DNA of 64,000 nucleotides from Coregonus clupeaformis (lineage: Eukaryota; Chordata; Actinopteri; Salmoniformes; Salmonidae): positions 1,984,001-2,048,000 of the forward strand of contig NC_059209.1 of the NCBI RefSeq assembly GCF_020615455.1, given 5' to 3'. The notes under the pieces are model-generated. The model ran no database searches. It was not told the DNA's origin and saw only the letters and a program-made list of their open reading frames with translations. Within the stretch, counting starts at the first letter, position 1. Each line of letters starts with the position of its first letter. Below, one piece after another: positions 11,585-20,844 of the stretch. The position numbers and the translations under genes are program-made.

Positions 11585-12035
11585 GAGACTCTTATCTCCC
11601 TCACTAACTTTAAGCGTCAGTTGTCAGAGCAGCTTACCGATCACTGCACCTGTACACAGCCATTCTGAAATTAGCCCACCCAACTACCTCATCCCCATAT
11701 TGTTATTTATTTCGCTAATTTGCACCCCAGAATCTCTATTTGCACATCATCTTTTGCACTTCTATCATTCCAGTGTTAATACTAATTGTAATTATTTTGC
11801 ACTATGGCCTATTTATTGCCTTACCTCCATAACTTACTACATTCGCACACACTGTATATATATTTTCTGTTTGTATTTTTGACTTTATGTTTTGTTTACC
11901 CCATATGTAACTCTGTGTTGTTGTTTTTATCACACTGCTTTGCTTTATCTTGGCCAGGTCGCAGTTGTAAATGAGAACTTGTTCTCAACTGGCTTACCTG
12001 GTTAAATAAAGGTGAAATAAAAATAAATAAAACTC
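11585..12035 (+). mobile_element. 3' end of an L2-like LINE (5' truncated)
   Basis: The first bases encode a LINE ORF2 C-terminus (reading LETLISLTNFKRQLSEQL), followed by a 3' UTR and a tail of 'ggttaaataaaggtgaaata' units. It interrupts the hAT-like repeat, which resumes with 'ctctatggcagcacc'. Truncation at the 5' side is typical of target-primed reverse transcription. The call rests on the tail type and the C-terminal reading. Confidence 0.65.
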
Positions 12036-12796
12036 TATGGCAGCACCCAAGGGGCTTGAATTTTCGAGCTCTACCCTTAGACTTGGCGGTGACGTAGTGT
12101 CCCCATTGGGGACAGAACACTGAACCAACACCTACACTCCGTATTTTCCACTGGCTGCCCCACCACAGAAAGCACTGAGCTAGGCTGAAACACCTGCATT
12201 TTGGAGCTGCCTTACTCAAGAAAGCAAAAAGCGACCATGTTTGTATGCGGCTTTATTAACTCAGATTTATTTATTTTGACATTGTTTGCAAACTGATATG
12301 TGACATGTATTAATGCCAAAAAACAGGCAAGCTCTTAAGAACTGCTAGTGCCCCTGGGAGTCAAAATGAATGTCGGGAAAAGCTGGCAGTATACTCCACC
12401 TTCACCTGTTGTTGGATCTCTGCCAGCTTCTTCAGCAACACAATCTTTTTGTCACGCCCTGACTCAGGGGACGCTTATATGTTGAGTCAGGGTGTATATA
12501 TTCTATGTTGTGTAGTTCTATGTTTTCTATCTAGTATGGGTATTTCTATGTTGGCCGGTGTGGTTCCAAATCAGAGGCAGCTGTCGCTCATTGTCTCTGA
12601 TTGGGGACCATACTTAGGCAGCCTATTGGCTCTATTGAGTTGTGGGATCTTGTTCCGTGTGAGGTATGTTGTTTGTGTACCTTGGACTTCACATGTCGTT
12701 TAGTTTGTTGTTTTGTCATTGTTTGTTCGTTTGAAATAAACATGTATGCATATCAAGCTGCGCCTTGGTCTGACCCGTCTTTGAACGAGCGTGACA

Positions 12797-13071
12797 GAAG
12801 ATCCCACCAAACACGGACCAAGCAGCGTGTCCAGGAGCAGACAGCCTGGACATGGGAGGAGATCCTGGAAGGAAAGGGATCCTGGACATGGGAGGAGATT
12901 CAGGCCGGGATGGATCGCCGTCCTTGGGAGGAGACAGTGGAGGCCCGGTATAGAGAGGAGCAGCGGCAACGCAGAAGGCGCCGGCCGAGGAAGAAGCCCG
13001 AGAGACAGCCCCAAGATAATTTTGGGGGGAGGCTAAAAGGGTGGTTGGCGGTGCCTAGTGTTAGAGCATAG
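12797..13071 (+). CDS. Gag-like basic/acidic frame of the nested LTR element
   Basis: The open frame begins within the left LTR and ends at 13071; no ATG marks a start inside the interior. It has two copies of the motif WTWEEI (with a third, WEETVEA), then a very basic run (RQRRRRRPRKK). It resembles the beginning of a structural protein but has no zinc knuckle or protease motif, so Gag identity is an inference from position. Overlapping frames in this GC-rich stretch are chance. Confidence 0.35.
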
Positions 13072-13118
13072 CCAACTCCCCATACTCACGCGAGGAAGCG
13101 TGTGACTGGGCAGGCTCC

Positions 13119-14171
13119 GTGTTATGCGGAGCTACGTACTGTGTCGCCAGTGTGCCGGCACAGTCCTGTACGTCCTGTGCTAGCACCATGCACGTGCCGT
13201 GCGAAGATGGGCATCCAGCCAGGACGGGGTGTGCCGGCTCAACGCTCCTGGTCTCCAGTACGCCTCCTCGGTCCCGCATATCCTGCGCCGGTTTTATGTA
13301 CTGTATCGCCAGTGCGCGTGCACAGCCCTGTGCGTCCTGTGCTAATGCCTCACACATACTGTGCGGAAGTAGGCATCCAGCCAGGACGGGTTGTGCCAGC
13401 TCTCCGCTTCAGACCTCCAGTCCGCCTCCGCAGTCCGGTACGGCCCGTTCCTGCTCCTCGCACCAAGCCAGTGGTGTGCGTCGCCAGCCCGGCCGGCCTG
13501 TTCCTGCTCCTCGCACCAAGCCAGTGGTGCGCGTCGCCAGCCCGGCCCGGCCTGTTCTTGCTCCTCTCACCAAGCCAGTGGTGCGCGTCGCCAGCCCGGC
13601 CCGGCCTGTTCCTGCTCCTCGCACTAAACCAGTGGTGCGCGTCGCCAGTCCGGTCCGGCCCGTGCCTGCTCCTCGCACCAGACCAGTGGTGCGTTTGTCC
13701 AGTCCGGCACGGCCCGTGCCCGTTCCACCGGTACCTGGTCCGGCACCGGTCAGCTGCTCCACTCCGGAGCCAGAGCAGTCCGCTCCGCCGGTGCCTGATC
13801 CAGCTCCGGTCAGCTGTTCCACTCCGGAGCCAGAGCAGTCCACTCCGCCGGTGCCTGATCCAGCTCCGGTCAGCTGCTCCACTCCGGAGCCAGCGCAGTC
13901 CGCTCCACTGGTGCCTGATCCAGCTCTGGTCAGCTGCGCCACTCTGGAGCCAGAGCAGTCCGCTCCACCGGTGCCTGATCCAGCTCAGGGCACCAGGGGC
14001 GCAACAGGGAGGCGAAGAGTGAGAGGTCGTCACGCCCTGAGCCGGATCCGCCTCCGAGGCGGAATGCCCACCCGGCCCCTATCCTGTTATGTTTATGTTG
14101 TGCGGTCGGAGTCCGCACCTTTGGGGGGGGGGTACTGTCACACCCTGACTCAGGGGACGCTTATATGTTGA
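13119..14171 (+). CDS. Proline-rich tandem-repeat ORF of the nested LTR element
   Basis: The 350-codon frame includes about four copies of an 18-residue unit (RPVPAPRTKPVVRVASPA type, 54-bp period, roughly 13437-13710) followed by four to five copies of a 20-residue unit (PPVPDPAPVSCSTPEPEQSA type, 60-bp period, roughly 13720-13990). It runs into the right LTR. Frames on both strands stay open because the repeat is GC-rich and a multiple of three, so coding is not proven. It contains no enzyme domain. The same stretch may serve only as spacer or packaging sequence. Confidence 0.4.
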   Translation: MLCGATYCVASVPAQSCTSCASTMHVPCEDGHPARTGCAGSTLLVSSTPPRSRISCAGFMYCIASARAQPCASCANASHILCGSRHPARTGCASSPLQTSSPPPQSGTARSCSSHQASGVRRQPGRPVPAPRTKPVVRVASPARPVLAPLTKPVVRVASPARPVPAPRTKPVVRVASPVRPVPAPRTRPVVRLSSPARPVPVPPVPGPAPVSCSTPEPEQSAPPVPDPAPVSCSTPEPEQSTPPVPDPAPVSCSTPEPAQSAPLVPDPALVSCATLEPEQSAPPVPDPAQGTRGATGRRRVRGRHALSRIRLRGGMPTRPLSCYVYVVRSESAPLGGGYCHTLTQGTLIC

Positions 14172-14954
14172 GTCAGGGTGTGTATATTCTATGTTGTGTA
14201 GTTCTATGTTTTCTATCTAGTATGGGTATTTCTATGGGTATGTTGTTTGTGTACCTTGGACTTCACGTGTCGTTTTGTCGTTGTTTATTCGGTTCAAATA
14301 AACATGTATGCATATCACGCTGAGCCTTGGTCTGACCCGTCTATGAACGAGCGTGACACATTTTGCTAGTAAATAGACATGTATTTTGGTTTGATTGTCC
14401 TCCCTGATGAGGGCAATTTGTTTTAAATTGACTCATGTTTGTTTATAAACATATATGCAGATCCCTGAGCGCATTCCCCTTAGTTATTTTTGGCGGGTAA
14501 ATTTGATAGTAGATTCTATGACGCATAGAGCCTATACTCTGTTTGCTATCGCTTACATTAATGAATGTTAATTAGTACTTGATATTGCCATATTATGTTT
14601 GAAATTATTGAACAGAAATTAGTGATTATGAATTCCTGTTATCTGGTTATTAAAATTAGTGTGAAAGTGTGAAAATGTGAAAATGTATTTGCCATGATTG
14701 AAATATGGAATAATTTATGATAATTTGGTTTATGCGTTATGGCATGTTATTGATGATTGTTTTTGCTTCCGATTTCCAGTACAAACACTGAATAAATTGA
14801 AACTCACCAAGAGTGAGACTAAAAAAATATAAAATTATCCTTTCATTCCATTTCACCAAACCATCTAACCATGGTTCACCTGTTCACTGAGTCCTCCTCC
14901 TCCTCCTCCTCCTCCTGGCCTAACCAGTCACCAGAGTGCCCACACTCATTTCAA

Positions 14955-14970
14955 TGGTCCTTCGACCGGA
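14955..14970 (+). promoter_or_regulatory. Primer-binding site like the 3' end of tRNA-Tyr
   Basis: The 16 bases 'tggtccttcgaccgga' directly follow the LTR. They match the complement of the vertebrate tRNA-Tyr 3' end apart from one missing G. The site would prime minus-strand DNA synthesis and confirms that 12333-14953 is a 5' LTR read on the plus strand. Confidence 0.65.
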
Positions 14971-15414
14971 TGGAGGAATGGAAACGGAGCCACGATACCA
15001 ACTGGAGGACAACACCACCCATTCCCTGGGGGCTAGTCGAGAGGATACAGTGGGGAAAAAAATATTTAGTCAGCCACCAATTGTGCAAATTCTCCCACTT
15101 AAAAAGATGAGAGAGGCCTGTAATTTTCATCATAGGTACACGTCAACTATGACAGACAAATTGAGAATTTTTTTTCTCCAGAAAATCACATTGTAGTATT
15201 TTTAATGAATTTATTTGCAAATTATGGTGGAAAATAAGTATTTGGTCACCTACAAACACGCAAGATTTCTGGCTCTCACAGACCTGTAACTTCTTCTTTA
15301 AGAGGCTCCTCTGTCCTCCACTCGTTACCTGTATTAATGGCACCTGTTTGAACTTGTTATCAGTATTAAAGACACCTGTCCACAACCTCAAACAGTCACA
15401 CTCCAAACTCCACT

Positions 15415-16436
15415 ATGGCCAAGACCAAAGAGCTGTCAAAGGACACCAGAAACAAAATTGTAGACCTGCACCAGGCTGGGAAGACTGAATCTGCAATAGG
15501 TAAGCAGCTTGGTTTGAAGAAATCAACTGTGGGAGCAATTATTAGGAAATGGAAGACATACAAGACCACTGATAATCTCCCTCGATCTGGGGCTCCACAC
15601 AAGATCTCACCCCGTGGGGTCAAAATGATCACAAGAACGGTTAGCAAAAATCCCAGAACCACACGGGGGGACCTAGTGAATGACCTGCAGAGAGCTGGGA
15701 CCAAAGTAAAAAAGCCTACCATCAGTAACACACTACGCCGCCAGGGACTCAAATCCTGCAGGCCAGATGTGTCCCCCTGCTTAAGCCAGTACATGTCCAG
15801 GCCCGTCTGAAGTTTGCTAGAGTGCATTTGGATGATCCAGAAGAGGATTGGGAGAATGTCATATGGTCAGATGAAACCAAAATATAACTTTTTGGTAAAA
15901 ACTCAACTCGTCGTGTTTGGAGGACAAAGAATGCTAAGTTGCATCCAAAGAACACCATACCTACTGTGAAGCATGGGGGTGGAAACATCATGCTTTGGGG
16001 CTGTTTTTCTGCAAAGGTACCAGGACGACTGATCCGTGTAAAGGAAAGAATGAATGGGGCCATGTATCGTGAGATTTTGAGTGAAAACCTCCTTCCATCA
16101 GCAAGGGCATTGAAGATGAAACGTGGCTGGGTCTTTCAGCATGACAATGATCCCAAACACACCGCCCGGGCAATGAAGCAGTGGCTTCGTAAGAAGTATT
16201 TCAAGGTCCTGGAGTGGCCTAGCCAGTCTCCAGATCTCAACCCCATAGAAAATCTTTGGAGGGAGTTGAAAGTCCGTGTTGCCCAGTGACAGCCCCAAAA
16301 CATCACTGCTCTAGAGGAGATCTGCATGGAGGAATGGGCCAAAATACCAGCAACAGTGTGTGAAAACCTTGTGAAGACTTACAGAAAACATTTGACCTGT
16401 GTCATTGCCAACAAAGGGTATATAACAAAGTATTGA
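15415..16436 (+). pseudogene. Tc1 transposase pseudogene (family A, copy 1)
   Basis: Colinear with the open copy at 21211-22233 (340 residues). The ATG of MAKTKELSK starts the frame. A one-base loss near 15760 ('caggccagatg' for 'cagtgcaagacg') shifts the frame. A GAA-to-TAA change at codon 158 (DETKI then stop) follows, and CGA-to-TGA near 16288 ends the VAQ segment. The DD34E blocks QHDNDPKHTA and NPIENLW are otherwise readable. The codon-158 stop also occurs in copy 4 at 39957-40979. Confidence 0.9.
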
Positions 16437-16635
16437 GAAACTTTTGTTATTGACCAAATACTTATTTTCCACTATAATTTGCAAATAAATTCATTAAAAA
16501 TCCTACAATGTGATTTTCTGAATTTTTTTTCTCATTTTGTCTGTCATAGTGTACCTATGATGAAAATTACAGGCCTCTCTCATCTTTTTAAGTGGGAGAA
16601 CTTGCACAATTGGTGGCTGACTAAATACTTTTTTC

Positions 16636-19600
16636 AAATCAAATAAAATAAAATACAATTTTATTGGTCACATGCGCCGAATACAACAGGTGCAGACATT
16701 ACAGTGAAATGCTTACTTACAGCCCTTAACCAACAGTGCATTTATTTTAAACAAAAAAAATAAAACAACAACAAAAAAAGTGTTGAGAAAAAAAAGAGCA
16801 GAAGTAAAATAAAGTGACAGTAGGGAGGCTATATATACAGGGGGTACCGTTGCAGAGTCAATGTGCAGGGGCACCGGCTAGTTGAGGTAGTTGAGGTAAT
16901 ATGTACATGTGGGTAGAGTTAAAGTGACTATGCATAAATAATTAACAGAGTAGCAGCAGCGTAAAAAGGATGGGTGCAAATAGTTTGCAGTGCAAATAGT
17001 CCAGGTAGCCATGATTAGCTGTTCAGGAGTCTTATGGCTTGGGGGTAGAAGCTGTTGAGAAGTCTTTTGGAACTAGACTTGGCACTCCGGTACCGCTTGC
17101 CGTGCGGTAGCAGAGAGAACAGTCTATGACTAGGGTGGCTGGAGTCTTTGACAATTTTGAGGGCCTTCCTCTGACACCGCCTGGTATAGAGGTCCTGGAT
17201 GGCAGGAAACTTTGCCCCAGTGATGTACTGGGCCGTACGCACTACCCTCTGTAGTGCCTTGCGGTCGGAGGCCAAGCAGTTGCCATACCAGGCGGTGATG
17301 CAACCAGTCAGGATGCTCTCGATGGTGCAGCTGTAGAATTTTTTGAGGATCTGAGGGCCCATGCCAAATCTTTTCAGTCTCCTGAGGGGGAATAGGCTTT
17401 GTCGTGCCCTCTTCACGACTGTCTTGGTGTGTTTGGACCATGATAGTTCGTTGGTGATGTGGACACCAAGGAACTTGAAGCTCTCAACCTGTTCCACTAC
17501 AGCCCCGTCGATGAGAATGGGGGCGTGCTCAGTCCTCTGTTTTTTCCTGTAGTCCACAATCATCTCCTTTGTCTTGGTCACGTTGAGGGAGAGGTTGTTG
17601 TCCTGGCACCACACGGCCAGATCTCTGACCTCCTCCCTATAGGCTTTCTCATCGTTGTCGGTGATCAGGCCTACCACTGTTGTGTCGTCGGCAAACTTAA
17701 TGATGGTGTTGGAGTCGTGCCTGGCCATGCAGTCATGGGTGAACAGAGAGTACAGGAGGGGGACTGAGCACGCACCCCCTGAGGGGCCCCCGTGTTGAGG
17801 ATCAGTGTGGCAGATGTGTTGTTACCTACCCTTACCACCTGGGGGCGGCCCGTCAGGAAGTCCAGGATCCAGTTGCAGAGGGAGGTGTTTAGTCCCAGGA
17901 TCCTTAGCTTAGTGATGAGCTTAGAGGGCACTATGGTGTTGAATGCTGAGCTGTAGTCAATGAATAGCATTCTCACGTAGGTGTTCCTCTTGTCCAGGTG
18001 GGAAAGGGCAGTGTGGAGTGCAATAGAGATTGCATCATCTGTGGATCTGTTGGGGCGGTATGCAAATTGGAGTGGGTCTAGGGTTTCTGGGATAATGCTG
18101 TTGATGTGAGCCATGACCAGCCTTTCAAAGCACTTCATGGCTACAGACGTCAGTGCTACGGGTCGGTAGTCATTTAGGCAGGTTATCTTAGAGTCCTTGG
18201 GCACGGGGACTATGGTGGTCTGCTTGAAACATGTTGGTATTACAGATTCAGTCAGGGACATGTTGAAAATGTCAGTGAAGACACTTGCCAGTTGGTCAGC
18301 ACATGCTCGGAGTACACGTCCTGGTAATCCGTCTGGCCCTGCGGCCTTGTGAATGTTGACCTGCTTAAAAGTCTTAATCACATCGGCTACGGAGAACGTG
18401 ATCACATGGTCATCCTGAACAGCTGGTGCTCTCATGCATGCTTCAATGTTGCTTGCCTCGAAGCGAGCATAGAAGTGGTTTAGCTCGTCTGATAGGCTTG
18501 TGTCACTGGGCAGCTCGCGGCTGTGCTTCCCTTTGTAGTCTGTAATAGTTTTCAAGCCCTGCCACATCCGACAAGCGTCAGAGCCAGTGTAGTACGATTC
18601 AATCTTAGTCCTGTATTGACTCTTTGCCTGTTTGATGGTTCGTCGGAGGTCATAGCGGGATTTCTTATAAGCGTCCGGGTTAGAGTCCAGTTCCTTGAAA
18701 GCGGCAGCTCTACCCTTTAGCTCAGTGCGGATGTTTCCTGTAATCCATGGCTTCTGGTTGGGGTATGTACGTACGGTCACTGTGGGGACGACATCATCGA
18801 TGCACTTATTGATGAAGCCAGTGACTGATGTGGTGTACTCCTCAATGCTGTCTGAAGAATCCCTGAACATGTTCCAGTCTGTGCTAGCAAAACAGTCCTG
18901 TAGCTTAGCATCTGCGTCATCTGACCACTTTTCTATTAACCGAGTCACTGGTGCTTCCTGCTTTAGTTTTTGCTTATAAGCAGGAATCAGGAGGATAGAG
19001 TTATGGTCAGATTTGCCAAATGGAGGGCGAGGGAGAGCTTTGTATGCGTCTCTGTGTGTGGAGTAAAGGTGGTCTAGAGTTTTTTTTTCCTCTGGTTGCA
19101 CATTTAACATGCTGGTAGAAATTAGGTAGAACGGATTTAAGTTTCCCTGCATTAAAGTCCCCGGCCACTAGGAGTGCTGCATCTGGATGAGCGTTTTCCT
19201 GTTGATTAATGGCCTTGTACAACTCATTCAGTGCAATCTTAATGCCAGCATTGGTTTGTGGTTGTAAATAGACAGCTATGAAAAATATAGATGAAAACTC
19301 TCTTGGTAAATAGTGTGGTCTACAGCTTATCATAAGATACTCTACCTCAGGCGAGCAAAACCTTGAGACTTCCTTAGTATTTGATTTTGTGCACCAGCTG
19401 TTGTTTACAAATATACACAGACTGCCACCCCTTGTCTTACCGGAGTCAGCCATTCTGTCCTGCCGATGTAGCGTATAGCCTGCTAGCTGAATGTTATCAT
19501 TGTCGTCGTTCAGCCACGACTCGGTGAAACATAAGATATTACAGTTTTTAATGTCCCGTTGGTAGGATAACCGTAATCTTAAGTCATCCACTTTATTTTC

Positions 19601-19969
19601 AAATGATTGAACGTTGGCTAATAGGATTGATGGAAGAGGCAGTTTACTCGCTCGCCGTCGGATCCTTACAAGGCACCCCGATCTACGTCCACGATATCTC
19701 CGTCTCTTCCTCACGCGAATGACGGGGATTTGGGCCTTGTCGGGTGTCTGTATGATATCCTTCGCGGCCGCCTCGTTGAAGAAAAAATCTTCGTCCAATA
19801 CGAGGTGAGTAATCGCTGTCCTGATATCCAGAAGCTCTTTTTGGTTATAAGAGACGATGGAAGAAACATTATGTACAAAATAAATTACAAATAACGCGGA
19901 AAAACACACATAATAGTACAATTGGTTAGAGGGCTGTAAAACGGCAGCCATCTTCTCCGGCGCTGTTAT
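16636..19969 (-). mobile_element. Nearly full-length L2/CR1-type LINE
   Basis: It interrupts the right terminal repeat of the Tc1. On the minus strand it begins a few bases before an ATG in good context (gaagATGG at 19951), encodes endonuclease and reverse transcriptase, and ends with a 3' UTR finishing 'aataaaattgtattttattt' and TTTGATTTGA-like units typical of L2-type tails. The near-absent 5' UTR and intact 3' tail show it is close to full length (3.3 kb). Being inside a Tc1 end makes it younger than that Tc1. Confidence 0.88.
17015..19951 (-). pseudogene. LINE ORF2: endonuclease-reverse transcriptase, two frameshifts
   Basis: One ORF2 polyprotein that nicks target DNA and copies the LINE RNA. 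Part 1 (19951 to about 19080) has an N-terminal hydrophobic stretch (about residues 10-30), then the APE-type endonuclease with ANVQSFENK, CFTESWLND, and AGDFNAG. A frameshift at the A-run near 19080-19088 moves to part 2 (to about 17770), with PVPKDSK, NDYRPVALTS, FIDYSSAFNTI and GAPQG. One extra G near 17780 shifts again to part 3, with FADDTTVVG (the catalytic box), FLGVHI and the C-terminus RLLNS at 17015. Only two one-base indels separate it from an open frame, so it is a young copy. Confidence 0.9.
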
Positions 19970-19980
19970 CCCCCACTGTA

Positions 19981-20536
19981 TGTGCAGTCAAGCAAGACGA
20001 CCCTCAAGGCAGACTGCCCATTCTCTGGGGGTTAAACCCAATGATGTGTCCATGTCCATTCCAGGAGGACAATCAAGGTTCCAACGTGAGAAACGCCTCC
20101 CCTTTACTATATGATTTTGTAGCAACATTGCCAAGAGTTGGCAGAAGCCTAGCCATCCCAGGCTATGGATATAGAGCAGTATATTCCTTGACTACTTCAT
20201 CTCTAACCCTCCTATCACCTGTAATCCTCCTCTTGGAGCATTGAGGAGGACACACAATGACAAGTGGATGGGGCAGCTGCCCATACCTCAGGACAAGTTA
20301 TGTGGGAGCCCGCACAGGGCTATGGGATGGAGAGTTAACTTGCCCTTGCCTAGTCCCATAATCAAAGGACATATTATTGTTCTGATACGCACAGGCAAAT
20401 GGATTGGGTATTGTCAACGGGGTTGTTGTCTCTACTTGCGTGCGGCGGGCTTATTAACACTGGGTTAAACTGATTAAAGCCAACGGTAGAGCCAACACAA
20501 TAACTGGCTTATGGAAGTACTTCTCTAAGCAATAAG
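19981..20536 (+). other. Unassigned, possibly BEL/Pao internal DNA
   Basis: This follows the Tc1 and should continue the sequence broken at 15047. Short plus-strand frames (20041-20244, 20241-20468) carry no recognisable Gag motif. By position it would be the 5' interior of the BEL/Pao element, but I cannot show that from the sequence. Confidence 0.3.
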
Positions 20537-20844
20537 TATATTCTATTTTCATTTTTCCTATTTTGTTGCATTACAACCTGTAATTTAAATTGATTTTTGT
20601 TTGGATTTCATGTAATGGACATATACAAAATAGTCCAAATTGGTGAAGTGGAATGAAAAAAAATACTTCTAAAGAATAAATAACGGAAAAGTGGTGTGTG
20701 CATATGTATTCACCCCCTTTAATTTGAAGTCCCTAAATAAGATCTGGTGCAACCAATTACCTTCTGAAGTCACATAATTAGTTAAATAAAGTCCACCTGT
20801 GTGCAATCTAAGTGTCACATGATCTGTCACATGATCTCAGTATA

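Larger units (their letters stand above)
7029..12330. mobile_element. hAT-like non-autonomous repeat, split by four insertions
   Basis: It starts 'cagtggcgattttagcatg', resembling the CAGTGGCG ends of hAT elements, as in the copy ending at 36333. Host sequence is visible at 7029-7721, 9530-9767, 10992-11580 and 12036-12330. Continuity across the insertions is supported at 9767/10992, where removing the Tc1 and one TA rejoins 'ttcaggtcg' to 'tagctctagg'. No transposase frame was found. The right end is not visible because the BEL/Pao-type LTR begins at about 12333. Family assignment rests on the left end only. Confidence 0.5.
12450..14358 (+). mobile_element. Small LTR retroelement nested in the BEL/Pao LTR
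   Basis: LTRs at 12450-12796 and 14136-14358 both start TGTCAC and end CGTGACA. The right LTR lacks about 120 bp that the left has after 'gtatttctatg'. A G10 tract at 14123-14132, just before the right LTR, is the likely polypurine tract. The interior is only 1.34 kb, with a basic N-terminal frame and a proline-rich tandem-repeat frame but no reverse transcriptase, so it must be mobilised in trans. Flanks 'ctttt' and 'cattt' are an imperfect 5-bp match. Confidence 0.82.
12333..14953 (+). mobile_element. BEL/Pao-type 5' LTR, split by another LTR element
   Basis: The blocks 12336-12449 and about 14359-14953 match 52868-53024 and 54530-54853: both copies share 'ttaagaactgctagtgcccc', 'acatgtattttggttt' and 'tgattatgaattcctgttat'-type sequence, and both end near 'gagtgcccacactcatt'. 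A (TCC)n expansion is present at 14890-14914 in this copy only. The outer left boundary is uncertain because the two copies differ just before 'ttaag'. It lies directly upstream of a tRNA-Tyr-like primer site, which fixes the plus orientation. Confidence 0.7.
15048..19978 (+). mobile_element. Tc1 element (family A, copy 1), split by a LINE
   Basis: The left end 'cagtggggaaaaaaatattt' follows TA at 15046-15047. The right terminal repeat is broken at 16635 by an L2-type LINE and finishes 'ccccactg' at 19978 before TA at 19979-19980. Without the LINE the element is about 1.6 kb, like the copies at 20845-22446, 32740-34343 and 39743-41342. It inserted just downstream of the BEL/Pao primer site. 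Confidence 0.88.

Noticed and set aside
13350..14033. Long minus-strand frames opposite the proline-rich repeat
   Set aside because: They are produced by the GC-rich tandem repeat with units divisible by three; no motif and no support.
12450..14358. CRISPR-like or satellite repeat
   Set aside because: The repeats are contiguous coding-type tandem units without spacers, inside an LTR pair.
19981..20536. Bacterial-type operon or riboswitch features
   Set aside because: The window is eukaryotic transposon-rich DNA; no ribosome binding sites or such structures apply.
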